A program made the position numbers and the translations under genes. From Lucinisca nassula (Eukaryota > Mollusca > Bivalvia > Lucinida > Lucinidae), in NCBI GenBank assembly GCA_963580285.1, contig OY757026.1, positions 60,637,396 through 60,701,395 of the forward strand: DNA of 64,000 bases. Direction: 5' to 3'. Below are positions 54,590 to 64,000 of the stretch, in pieces. The notes under the pieces are model-generated. The model ran no database searches. It saw only the letters and a list, made by a program, of their open reading frames with translations, and was not told the DNA's origin. Position 1 is the first letter of the stretch, and each line of letters opens with the position of its first letter.

Positions 54590-54805
54590 TCCATCACGAT
54601 AACAAGTCCGTGAAATGAAGACCACTCTGAACCCAACTTTATATAGAGAAAAGTGAGGTTTACAGGGAGTATACATTATCTGCCTTATTTTTGCTCAAAA
54701 ACATAGATTGTGGGTACTCGTTAGAACTGCCTGACTGGGGCGGTTCTAACGAGTACCCACAATCTATGTTAAAAGTAGAAATCAGAGAGATGTTCCAATT
54801 TTTTA
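54590..54805. repeat. Palindromic MITE family P1 (AACAAGTCCGTG subfamily)
   Basis: End ATCACGATAACAAGTCCGTG; core GTACTCGTTAGAACTGCCTG/GGGGCGGTTCTAACGAGTAC with AACATAGATTGTGG mirrored by CCACAATCTATGTT. A SINE A inserted in its right flank. Confidence 0.8.
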
Positions 54806-54819
54806 TCTAAAATTTGTCA

Positions 54820-55154
54820 ACCAGCCCCGATAGCTCAGTTGGTAAGAGTGTCTGCTCCGGGGAACGGGAGGTCATGGGTTCGATCCCGGGCCGCGACATA
54901 CCAAAGTCGTTAAAAATGTTACTAGCTGCTCCTCGCTTGGCACTCAGATTTACGGGGTAGAGCTAGGACTGTTTGACCCAGTGTCAGGATAATGTGACTG
55001 GGTGTGGTATCATGTAATGTGTCTGGGACATGGTGCTTCAGTGAGGCAGCACTATAAAAGTGAGCATTGAGCTCCCTGTCACAACCAGACACCGTCGTGA
55101 TATGACTGAAAAATTGTTGAAAGTGACGTTAAACCCGAATTCACACACACACAC
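54820..55154 (+). mobile_element. tRNA-derived SINE family A, 14-bp target duplication
   Basis: Head CCCCGATAGCTCAGTTGGTA (A-box) to GGTTCGATCCCGGGCCGCGA (B-box); body CTGCTCCTCGCTTGGCACTC; tail GACGTTAAACCCGAATTCAC plus CA repeats. TCTAAAATTTGTCA lies at 54806-54819 and 55155-55168. The tRNA head is part of the SINE, not an independent tRNA gene. Confidence 0.95.
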
Positions 55155-55202
55155 TCTAAAATTTGTCACTTCTGACACCATGTTGGACGCCATTATTTCA
55201 CT

Positions 55203-56031
55203 GGAATCGAGACAGTTTCCCGACACGGTTTTTGGAGACAGTTCCCTGACACATTTGAAGATAGCTAGCATGTTCAGTTAATGAACATGCACACATTTAA
55301 ACAAAACAAAAATGTCTTCTAGGAAACGCAATAGTATTTATTTCTAATTGTCATTTTTCCATATAATAAACATTTGAAAAATGAAGATGAATTCAAAGTT
55401 TTTGTTTTAAATAAATATTACTAAAGTATAAGAATATGTATGTAGTATCAAAAGCCGATAGAGGCGTCCTATTCTTCTACTTTTGGTAGTATAGAACTAG
55501 ACAAAGAACCAGTCCCACTAAATGGCAAAACATGCGTTGTCGGCAGACTGACGGCAATACATGTTTTAGGCTTTAAAGCTGACCGAGCATTAAAGACCAT
55601 CTACATTTAAATTGCATCTCAAGTGACGAATGCTGACTGACAAAGAAATTCCACATTACCTCTCCTCTGGCTTAGACTTCCAGACATCGTCAGAACAAAT
55701 GATGGCGAACTGTCTTGAAATCAACAAGGAAATTACGGGAAACTCATTAATATAGTTGCCATAGCAAGAAACGTCCAAATTATAACTAATATATCTTAAG
55801 ACAATTCCCCGACATAGAAAGACATTGCCTCTCCAAATCACAGGTATACTTAATCTTTTCACAATGATCACTTACCATTTATTATCCCCAATTATCCCTA
55901 ATTGCCAATTAGGTCATTAAGACAAGAACAATAGTGACGGGGAACTGTCACCAAATGTGTTGGGGATCTGTCTCCAAAAACCGTGTTGGGGAACTGTCTC
56001 CAAAACCGTGTTGGGGAACTGTCTTGTTCCC
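55203..56031. mobile_element. AT5: array-TIR element, 26-bp units, 8-bp target duplication
   Basis: Left array 55210-55260 (two units of GAGACAGTTTCCCGACACGG plus TTTTTG), right array 55930-56025 (about four inverse units of GGGGAACTGTCTCCAAAACC type). Termini GGAATCGAGACAG and (complement) GGGAACAAGACAG. ATTTCACT is duplicated at 55195-55202 and 56032-56039. At 829 bp it is the smallest of the set; the interior is non-coding. Confidence 0.8.
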
Positions 56032-56039
56032 ATTTCACT

Positions 56040-56835
56040 CCGACATGTTTTCCTAATGTACAGTAACTGCTTTCCGGTTAATGGACCTACATGTAGCTGT
56101 CAGTAATGTTTTTTTTTGTTTTTTTTTAAATTAAATAATGGCTTGTGGTGCTGACTAAGATAAAAGCAAAAAATGGATTTTAATAGCCCAGTTTTTAGTT
56201 CCAAGTCTCATCCAAAATAATATATGAAGATTTGTTAGGTGCCTGTCAAAGGAAAATGAAAACATTTAATCTAGTTCATTTAATTTTGAAATAATCCCAA
56301 TGCGCAGAATTGGCAGATGCGTGGAATTAGCCTACTCAACTGTTAAACACAGGCGCTTGAAGTTGTTTCTCTTTTATTTTTTAAAATCTTGTTTAACGAT
56401 TTCAAAGAAATTGAAGGACAAACACTTCTTGGCTTATGAGACTGTTTCTGCATCCTTTTCTCTGTATCATTCTTTTCTGTTCACAAATGCGAATATACTC
56501 TGGGGATCTTAAAAGTAGCGTTATTTTCTCCACCTCTCCATAAGTTTGCATCTGTAGTAAAGATATGCTGAAGATATTGATAATGAATTTTTAGAAAATT
56601 TACCTCTTGTGAGTTGTCACATACATCCGCCATGTTTGTTTTTTTTGTCCTGCAGTAAATCCTGATTAGCGATTTAATTAGATAATGATTCAATGTACAT
56701 CAATTCAACTAATCTGGTAGCAACCTGCAAAAATGTAAACAAACAAGATGGCGGATTGTATGCAACAGTTAGCTAAAACATTATTTATCAGAATTAACCG
56801 AGATATGAGCAGAAACTTTTGTGATTTGAAGTTTC
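56040..56835. other. Unannotated spacer
   Basis: A+T-rich; short open frames only. Confidence 0.5.
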
Positions 56836-56839
56836 CCAT

Positions 56840-57090
56840 CACGTTAACAAGTTCTTGAAAAGAACACCCCCTTACACCCCACTTTATATAGAGAAAACTC
56901 AGGATTAGGAGGGTATACATTATTTTACTAATTTCTGCTCATAGACATAGGTTGTTGGTACTCGTTAGAACCGCCTCAATGAGGCAGTTCTAACGAGCAC
57001 CAACAATCTATGTTTTGAGTATAAATAAGAATAATTCAGAAAATTGACCATTTTGGAGATGTAAAAAAAATGCACGGGTGTGTGATCGTA
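56840..57090. repeat. Palindromic MITE family P1 (AACAAGTxCxTG subfamily)
   Basis: ATCACGTTAACAAGTTCTTG end; core GTACTCGTTAGAACCGCCTC/GAGGCAGTTCTAACGAGCAC; other end GCACGGGTGTGTGATCGTAA. Confidence 0.8.
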
Positions 57091-57229
57091 ATGCCTGTGA
57101 CAGCATGATAGCTTATTGTAACAATTTCATGACTAGCTTTGTCAGTCGTCAGCATTGTCAATAAAAAGATGGTTACCCTGTGGCCTGTCTTATTGTAACA
57201 ACTAGTTGTTATTTAATAATATCTATCTA

Positions 57230-57595
57230 TCTACTGTTACTACAATCGGTCACTTTAGACCATTACTCGCAGGTGTACATGCTCATTTCTGGCTTTCATC
57301 CTGCGAGTGTGAATCTGGAGTATATGTATACACTCCATATTTGCAAGATCAAAGCAAGACATGGTGTCCTAATGTAAAATGGTCCTCAAATGCCAATGGT
57401 AGGGAGGATAAGATAGTAAGTTTCTTTTCTAGTTGAAAGCCTACACAGTAAATCATGTAACCATGGTAGGGATCTTCAAACTGTGCAAGGGATGATTCTC
57501 CTTGAACAGTCACAGGGCCTGCAGTTAAGGTCCCGATCTGAAGGATGGTGCACTTTGTGGCATTCATTTCCGCAAATTATGCCAACTAGTGGAGA
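57230..57595 (-). mobile_element. SINE family B, decayed
   Basis: Minus-strand 57420-57595 carries AAAGCCTACACAGTAAATCA, GGATGATTCTCCTTGAACAG and GATCTGAAGGATGGTGCACT, inverse of the SINE B body. Weaker tail similarity (CATTACTCGCAGGTGTACAT) extends to 57230. Confidence 0.65.
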
Positions 57596-57944
57596 CAATT
57601 GGTCAATTCCTGTTTTCTGGGAAAAATAAGAAAAAAATATCATCAGTTTGTTGTCCGCTGAATTAGCCTAGAGAGTGGTAATGGTTAACTTAAATTGTGA
57701 CATGGATTGTTGGTGCTTGAGAAAAATGTTTTGCTTAGAGGATCATTTGCTCTTTCTCTAACATTGTATAGATTTGTGGGGGGATCCTGACAAATGTCAG
57801 GGTCAAGGTAAGAAATGCACACGACTTGTGGCACATGCACACGGTCAAGGTAAGAAATATATACCAACGTAACTTAACCAATAAGATGTCAGTCGCATCA
57901 ACTGTCGTCTGCTTTGTCTTCTGCTGGTTACTGTAAAAGTCATT

Positions 57945-58010
57945 TTTGCAAACATTGGGGACCAAGATCAGGCTGCTCCTCTGATCAGGGTCCACATTGT
58001 TCGTCTGTGT
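57945..58010. repeat. Hairpin MITE core, family P2
   Basis: GCAAACATTGGGGACCAAGATCAG-type arm against CTGATCAGGGTCCACATTGT. Confidence 0.6.
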
Positions 58011-58053
58011 GCAGATATGTTTGAAACAATTTCAGATGTGATTTTTCATCACA

Positions 58054-58235
58054 TCTTAACCCTTGTCCTGCTGAACCCGGATATGCCTTTTCTTTGAAAC
58101 AATGAAGATCCGGATCTGCATTGTTTGTCATTCAGGTTGTGAATTTGTTGCAATAATTTGCATCAAGTAATCTGATTGGTTGATAATCGGTAGTGGGTGT
58201 GGCATATATGAATATTCAGCAGGACAAGGGTTAAG
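58054..58235. mobile_element. MITE with AACCCTTGTCCTGCTGAA inverted ends
   Basis: Left AACCCTTGTCCTGCTGAACC and right TATTCAGCAGGACAAGGGTT are inverted. Inside are a P2-like half (GAAGATCCGGATCTGCATTG) and CAAGTAATCTGATTGGTTGA. Same family as 23861-24040, in opposite orientation. Confidence 0.8.
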
Positions 58236-58469
58236 GGTTAATTTCTGCAATAATGCACATAGAGTGTGGACTTTGGTGGGACTCTTAAGGCTCGTGCTAT
58301 TTTAGTCTTAGTTATAATGCTAGGACATGTACAATCTTTTTATATTGTCACATGTGTGGACAATCAGATTTTGTTTGCATGGGGAGGGTAGTGCAAGAAC
58401 GTTTGATATGAGTCCAATGTTGGACACTGGGCTTTTTGTTTGTGCATGTTATACATGTACATGTACCCA

Positions 58470-58730
58470 CAATACATTATAAACTTTACCGCCAAAAAAC
58501 GAACCTTTTAGAATGAAAAATTGTGATAGTTTTCTTATTTCTGCTCAAAATATTGATTGTGGGTTCTCGTTAGAACCACCTTATTGAGGCGGTTCTAATG
58601 AGTACCCACAATCTATATTTAGGAGGAGAAATAAGAAAAATAAGGTTTACCCCTGTAAACTCCAATTTTAATATAAAAGTGGGATTCAAGGGGGGACAGA
58701 ATTGTATAGGCGTGTTTTCGTGATGTTTCA
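58470..58730. repeat. Palindromic MITE family P1
   Basis: Core GTTCTCGTTAGAACCACCTT/GAGGCGGTTCTAATGAGTAC, right end TTGTATAGGCGTGTTTTCGT. Confidence 0.8.
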
Positions 58731-58789
58731 AAAAAACAGAAAGACAAGCATATACTTTGGGATTGCATACCGGTATATTACATATATGA

Positions 58790-59040
58790 GCCCCGCCAAA
58801 CGAATTTGTGTCTTCAAGCATTCCGTCATGACAAATTTTAACTGCGCATGCCCAGCCATTCAGAGGGGCCAGGGATATGGCTTTCTGTCTGAAGGTTCCT
58901 CTTGATTCACTGCTTGTATGAGCGAGCAGGGAAGGTTCTGACGAGGCTGCGCGGGTGCGCAGGCTCGCCTGAACCGTCGCTGCTCGCATAGGCGATAAGT
59001 ACCAAAATCGCTTGACAGGGCCCATTTTGTGTATGTTTGT
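58790..59040. other. CpG-richer block upstream of the C7orf57-like exons
   Basis: Contains several CG-rich segments (GCTGCGCGGGTGCGCAGGCT). An inverted AGCGAGCAGGGAAGGTTCTG/GAACCGTCGCTGCTCGC stem lies within. Promoter or MITE cannot be told apart. The minus frame of 151 codons here (58570-59025) overlaps the P1 MITE and is probably spurious. Confidence 0.3.
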
Positions 59041-59630
59041 CTGTTTTAGCTAGTTAGGGTAAAGTTTTTAGGCAGCTTTGGTGTTTGGTTGCACCTTCAG
59101 GAGAGGGTGGCACATACTTTTTCAAAAATATTTTATCTCCCCAATTAGTAGGGGTCCTTGTATAAGGTGAAGATCAGCGGCAGTTATAAATATCTTCTTA
59201 ATGAAAGATAATAGATGATTTAATTTTTTGGCCTTAAAAGATTTTCTGTTCTTCTCTAATGTGTAAGTGCATGTGAAGTTGAGTTACACTATAACAGGAG
59301 AGAATTTGCTCCCATTGGTATATTTTAAGTGTACAATGTATATTTACCGTATAACCCCATTTGGTAAGGGATAGTGATCTAGCATTAAGAAGGCCTATTT
59401 GTTTGAAAAGTTGAAAATTTTACTTTCATTTATCTGTTATTGCAATTCATCAGAACTTAAGTTCTTAGAATTCAGACTTTCAGTTCTGCATTGTATATAT
59501 TTTCAATTAAACCATATTTTTCCACTTTTTCACACAGTTGAAGTTTCTTTTTGACAGATGGAGCTTTACTCCTCACTGTGTCCTAAAACAAGAATAAAAT
59601 TTTGGAAAATAGGACTCAAGTATTATACTT
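59041..59630. other. Unannotated spacer
   Basis: A+T-rich; presumably intron or upstream sequence of the C7orf57-like gene. No exon could be identified. Confidence 0.4.
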
Positions 59631-59991
59631 CAGTAGCACTTAGAGATGGCTTGAACACCAATGGCTGGTTTACCATGGCTGAGTCGAACCTGTTTTTGAG
59701 TCCGCAGGGAATTCCTCCAAATATGATATAGGGATAATTAGGGAGATTTTAATCTTCTTTTGTCTTGCAATTTTATGTATGATGTATGTACTCATTAGAA
59801 TTGCCTCAATGAGGCAAGGATTGAGGCAATTCTAATGAGGACACACAACATACATTTAGAACATTGAAGATTGAAAAGCTATATCCCACAATTATCTCCC
59901 TTATGCCCCTGGTATGATACTAATAGTAACCCTCTATTATCGAACAAATTTTCATGGTCCCAAAGAAATTTGAGCTATCGAAGTTCGACTG
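59631..59991. mobile_element. Pogo/Tigger-like MITE with TA target
   Basis: Left CAGTAGCACTTAGAGATGGC, right complement CAGTCGAACTTCGATAGCTC, followed by TA (59992-59993). The inner palindrome ACTCATTAGAATTGCCTCAA/GAGGCAATTCTAATGAGGAC resembles the P1 core. It ends 40 bp before the exon at 60032. Confidence 0.75.
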
Positions 59992-60031
59992 TATATTGAA
60001 GTCGAAAATTGATCAAATTTGGTTCTTTCAG

Positions 60032-62426
60032 GCTGGTTCTACCATGCTCCTGCAAGACGCCACAATACAGACGAGCCAGTGCTGTATCCCCCTATGTCAC
60101 AGATCCCAGGGCTCACAGATAATGAGGCCCTGCCTCCTGATGAAGACCAACCACGCCCATTATTTAGAGACACAGACACCAAGTATATTAGGCTGGCCAA
60201 GGAAGGTGGAAGAAGAAGTAAGTACATCGACCCTCTTTAGAATTGGATACTAGAGCGCCCAGTCGATGGCACACCATCACAAATCCCCACGCTTCTGGTA
60301 GAGCCAAATGTAACATGTTCTTGCATGCCCTCATTATGTAAGGAAGTCATGTACCAAATTTATTTGCATTCGGGCGAGTGGTTAAGACTGAATGTTTCTT
60401 ATCATAGAATAATAATATATTTGGTTTAAAGGCGGAATCGGAACAGTTTCTCCGATTTATTAGGTCTTTTATGAGGGTGTGGGGCATGAACCCAGTGCAC
60501 CCGGCCCATCCGGGGGACCCCAAGGTTGGTGTCACTGAATGCGTCTTACCATAGAAATTAGAATATATATGGTTTATGGGTGGAATCGGAACAGTTTCTC
60601 TGATATATTTGGCCTTTTATGAAGTGGAGGGTGTGGGCATAAACCCAGTACACCCGGGGGACCCAGTGGTTGGTGTCATTGAATGCATCTTATCATAAAG
60701 AACAAGACTATAATTATATCATTTAGGGTTGGGGATCTGAACGGTTTCTGAGATATAACTTACAAGGCATTTCATGAAATGGATGGGGTGGGGCATGGCC
60801 CCAACACACCCCAGGGGTCACCCTAGTTGGCATCTCTAAATGGGTCTTATCATAAGGAATAAGAATAAATATGGTTCAGGGATGGGGATCTGAATGCTTT
60901 CTGAAATATCAGGCCTTTAATGAAATGGAAGGGGTGTGACATGGCCCCGGGGACCTCCAGGCTGGTGTCACTAAAAGCGTCAAGAGTATACCAGGTTTAG
61001 GGGTGGGAATCTAAACAGTTTCTCAGATATTAGGCTTTTTCTAAAGTGAAGGGGGTGGTGCATGGTCCAGGCGCACCCAAATTTAACACATTTGATTAAG
61101 CTGCTCATAAATCTTTTCAGCAAAAATAACATATTTGCCATATTAAATAACAAATTCCTGATGATATATTAACTAACAACATTGTTAGTTTTGAACAATG
61201 GCCCCTGAGATCAGTGTGTGCATAGCCAGCTTATATTTATATCCAGACTAGATGCATGGCTTTAGGTATTATAGTTTCCTAATATTCTTGTTAGAAATGT
61301 ATGTTGTGGGTACTTGTTAGATTCACCTCCACCAGGGAACTCTAACAATTACACACCCCTAGCAGTATGGTTTACTGGAGAAATTAGAAAAAAAATCTAA
61401 ATTATCCTTTTTACTCACCTTTACCTGGAGCCAGGGGTTTTCCCTGGGAAATTTCTTTTACCCTTATCCTGCTGAATAAATTATTTAGCCACACCCATTG
61501 CTGACTATCATCCAATCAAGTTACTTTATATAATGTATTCATCAAAATGTGCAAACTGCATGACAAAGGCGGCTGCAATCCTCGACCTTCCGTCGCGACT
61601 TATACAAATAATTTGTTCAGTCCGCATGAAGGCTTCCTTAATTACTCTTGCAACATCTCAGAGAACACAAAAATCAAACAACAACGGTAAGGACTCGACA
61701 GAAAGAAACAACTGAAATGCTGGAGCAAAAGAAAACAAACAGACTCCCATGGGCCCAACCAGAGACAGAGCATCAGGTACCAACCAACATTACCGGCCCC
61801 GATAGCTCAGTTGGAAAAGTATCCGCTCCAGGGGGCGGGAGGTCACAGGTTCGATCCCGGGCCGCGACATACCAAAGTCGTTAAAAATGGTACTAGCTGC
61901 TCCTCGCTTGGCACTCAGATTTAAGGGGTAGAGCTAGGACTGGTAGACCCAGTGGCAGGATAATCTGACTGGGTGTGGTATCATGTAATGTGTCTGGGAC
62001 ATGATACTTCAGTGAGGCAGCACTATAAAAGTGAGCATTGAGCTCCCTTTCGCAACCAGACACCGTCGTGATATGACTGAAAAACTGTTGAAAGCGACGT
62101 TAAACCCGAATTCACACACATACACCAACCAACATTACATAAGTCAGCCTTGCTGCTGGAACCTGATCCACCGGCATGCAATTAAAGAGGGAAGCAAAGT
62201 TATATCAAATCCTGTTTTCTAGCAAAATAAAACAAAAATGTTTCAAAATGTCTTCTGTAAAAAAATAGGCTTAGTTCTTTTCTCCAAAATTAACTTTTTC
62301 AGATTTATTGTACATGAAGGAGAACCCATCAGAGAAGAGGGACCCAGTTGGTTACCCCAGAAATGACTGGTTTTATCTCTATGACAATGAACTAGAGGAC
62401 GCTGAGGAGAAGAAGAAAAAGGAAGA
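60032..62426 (+). CDS. C7orf57: C7orf57 homologue, two internal exons (partial gene)
   Basis: Exons 60032-60217 and 62303-62426. Exon A follows TTTCAG and ends at GTAAGT (60218); exon B follows TTTTTCAG and ends at GTAAGTC (62427). Phases are compatible (one base carried over). Exon A encodes WFYHAPARRH ... MSQIPGLTDN ... FRDTDTKYIRLAKEGGRR; exon B encodes LLYMKENPSEKRDPVGYPRN, then DWFYLYDNELEDAEEKKKK. These match the conserved N-terminal part of vertebrate C7orf57 (WYYHxP, SQIPGL, TDxxYxxLAKxGGRxxLL, then a DWY/F block), a protein of unknown function. The first coding exon and 3' exons are not in the window or not found. The intron contains a 145-bp tandem array, an LTR-2 fragment and an RT tail with a SINE. 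Confidence 0.75.
60385..61080. repeat. Degenerate tandem array, unit about 145 bp, in the intron
   Basis: About five units carry TTGGTGTCACTGAATGCGTC, CGGAACAGTTTCTCxGATAT and GGGCATGxxCCCAxxxCACC. Spacing of the GTTGGTGTC motif is 143, 158 and 134 bp. Confidence 0.8.
61462..61545. repeat. Fragment of the CCCTTGTCCTGCTGAATA MITE
   Basis: CCTTATCCTGCTGAATAAAT and TAGCCACACCCATTGCTGAC; the rest is missing where the LTR-2 fragment begins. Confidence 0.65.
61560..61745 (+). pseudogene. Gag nucleocapsid fragment of the LTR-2 family
   Basis: Encodes RLIQIICSVRMKASLITLAT and QRTQKSNNNGKDSTERNN. At DNA level it is the inverse of 38540-38770 with about 80% identity by eye (ACAAATAATTTGTTCAGTCC, ATGCTGGAGCAAAAG). 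Confidence 0.7.
61755..62205 (-). pseudogene. C-terminal tail of a second RT copy, split by SINE A
   Basis: Minus-strand 62139-62205 is related to the RT C-terminus at 43665-43750 (AACTTTGCTTCCCTCTTxAA, TGCATGCC). The downstream sequence ATGTTGGTTGGTACCTGATG continues on the other side of the SINE at 61755-61793. Confidence 0.7.
61794..62123 (+). mobile_element. tRNA-derived SINE family A, 15-bp target duplication
   Basis: Head GGCCCCGATAGCTCAGTTGG, B-box GGTTCGATCCCGGGCCGCGA, tail GCGACGTTAAACCCGAATTC. ACCAACCAACATTAC flanks it at 61779-61793 and 62124-62138. Confidence 0.95.
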
Positions 62427-62576
62427 GTAAGTCTCTTAATACATAAAAAGGTTATAAGTCCTATTGCCCCAAATGGTTGTAGTCTGGAGATGAAGGACAT
62501 TCATCCATCAAGCCTATCACGACAACACACCTATAATTTTGACCCCCCCCCCCCCCCCCTGAACCCCACTTTTATA

Positions 62577-64000
62577 AGCTCACCTGTCACATAGTGACTA
62601 GGTGAACTTTTTTGATCACTTTTCATCCGTCTTCAGTGCGTACATGTGTGCGTGCGTGTGTGCGTAAACAATTTCTTCAAACGACATCTCCACCTAAACC
62701 ACTGATCAGATTTTGACCAAACTTCACAGCAATGACCCTTAGGTCGTCCCCTTTCAAAGTTGTTCAAATGGGTCCGGTCCATTGCACATCTGGGTCACAG
62801 GAGCCAAAAATAGATTTTTTTCACCGAAAACTTAGAAAATCTTCTTCTCTGAAACCACAAGGCCCAGGTCTTTCATATTGGGTATGAAGCTTCATCTAGT
62901 GGACCCCTACAAAGACTGTTCAAACTATAATGCTGGGGCCAAAAATGCCCCCGCCCCGGGGCCCTTTGCTTTTACATGGGCTTATATAGGGAAAATGTTT
63001 AAAATCTTCATCTCTGAAATCGCAAGGCCCAGGTCTTTGATATTTGGTATGAAGGTACATCTAGTGGACCCCTACCAAGATTGTTCAAATTATAGTGTGA
63101 GGGCCAAAAATGCCCCCGCCCCAGGGCCCTTTGGTTATGTAGGGGCTTATATAGGGGAAATCTTTAAAAATCTTCTTCTCTGAAACCGCATGGCCCAGGT
63201 CTTTGCTATTTGGTATGAAGCTTTATCTAGTGGACCCCTACCAAGATTGTTCAAATTATAGTGCTGGGGGCAAAAATGCCCCCAGCCTGGGTCCCTTTGG
63301 TTTTACATAGGCTTATATAGGGAAAATCTTTAAAAATCTTCTTCTCTTAAACCACAAGGCCCAGGTCTTTGTTATTTGGTATGATGCTTCATCTTGTGGA
63401 CCTCTACCAAGATTGTTCAAATTATAGCCCTGGGGCCAAAAAAGCCCCCTCAGGGCCCTTTGGTTTTACATAGACTTACATAGGGAAAATCTTGAAAAAT
63501 ATTCTCCTCTAAAACCACAAGGCCTAGGTCTTTGATGATTGGTGTGAAATTTCATCTAGTGGACCTCTATCTAGATTGTTCAAATTATAGCCCTGGGGCC
63601 AAAAATGCCCCTGCCCCGAGACCCTTTGGTTTTACATAGACTTACATAGGGAATATCTTAAAAAAAATCTTCTTCTCTGAAACGGCAAGGCCCATGTCTT
63701 TGATATTTGGTATGGAGCTTCATCTAGTGGACCTCTACCAAGAATGTGCAAATTATAGCCCTAGGGCCACAAATGCCCCCGCCCAAGGGCCCTTTGGTTT
63801 TACATAGACTTATATAGATAGGCTTTGAAAATCTTCTTCTCTGAAACAGCATGGCCCAGGTCTTTGATATTTGGTGTGAAGCTGCATCTAGTGGACTTCT
63901 ATCAAGACTGTTTAAATTATAGCCCTGAGGCCAAAAATGCCCCTGCCCCGGGGTCATTTGGTTTTACATAGGCTTTTGTAGGGAAAATCTTTAAAAAAAT
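62577..64000. mobile_element. 165-bp-monomer tandem element, copy 2 (runs off the window)
   Basis: Inverse orientation to copy 1. Starts at the hairpin AGCTCACCTGTCACATAGTG/CTAGGTGAAC, then GTGTGCGTAAACAATTTCTT and GATTTTGACCAAACTTCACA, followed by at least seven monomers (GATTGTTCAAATTATAG at about 63079, 63244, 63410, 63575). It begins just after a C-run (62544-62559). Confidence 0.88.

Noticed and set aside
54820..54900. tRNA genes at the heads of SINE A, B and D copies
   Set aside because: Each is fused to the same SINE body and tail with target-site duplications; they are SINE promoters, not independent tRNA genes.
58570..59025. 151-codon minus frame near the CpG-richer block
   Set aside because: Overlaps a P1 MITE over its last third and has no recognisable domain or splice context.

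Overview
The window reads as nuclear DNA of a bivalve mollusc. It is A+T-rich and almost gene-free, and it is packed with short palindromic elements, tRNA-derived SINEs, long-monomer tandem elements resembling those described in bivalves, and decayed retrotransposons. The host call rests on repeat style and one vertebrate-like gene, so it is an inference.

Layout. 1-3.6 kb is a degenerate ACT/TAC trinucleotide tract with SINE insertions. 3.6-8.9 kb holds a long inverted repeat, a pogo-like MITE and a 20-odd-bp minisatellite. 9.1-11.6 kb is a broken LINE (minus strand) carrying three younger insertions. 11.6-13.4 kb has two tandem-type elements. 14.3-15.8 kb is a complete but dead mariner with a SINE inside it. 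17.9-18.3 kb is a 39-bp minisatellite. 19.58-23.83 kb is a probable two-exon gene for a 165-residue single-pass membrane protein with a C-terminal PPxY motif; its intron holds a 132-bp hairpin and a long-armed inverted-repeat element.

25.4-40.0 kb is a nested stack. An old LTR retroelement is split in its protease by a young Ty3/gypsy element (LTRs 212 bp, 2 differences, 5-bp target duplication). That element is split by a 165-bp-monomer tandem element, which is split by a 4.36-kb terminal-inverted-repeat element with a 9-bp target duplication, which holds SINEs with their own target duplications. Removing the 165-bp element leaves a Ty3 element of about 5.4 kb, the expected size.

40.8-56.0 kb holds the most unusual signal: five DNA elements (AT1-AT5 here) whose terminal inverted repeats are built from short tandem arrays. 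Four share a 16-bp unit pattern, and four of the five are flanked by perfect 8-bp target duplications. AT1 sits inside a reverse-transcriptase gene whose two halves are still recognisable.

60.0-62.4 kb holds two internal coding exons of a homologue of vertebrate C7orf57 (plus strand); the gene continues past the window. The end of the window is a second copy of the 165-bp-monomer element. Host genes therefore occupy well under 1 kb of coding sequence; the rest is mobile DNA, mostly non-autonomous and relying on enzymes encoded elsewhere.
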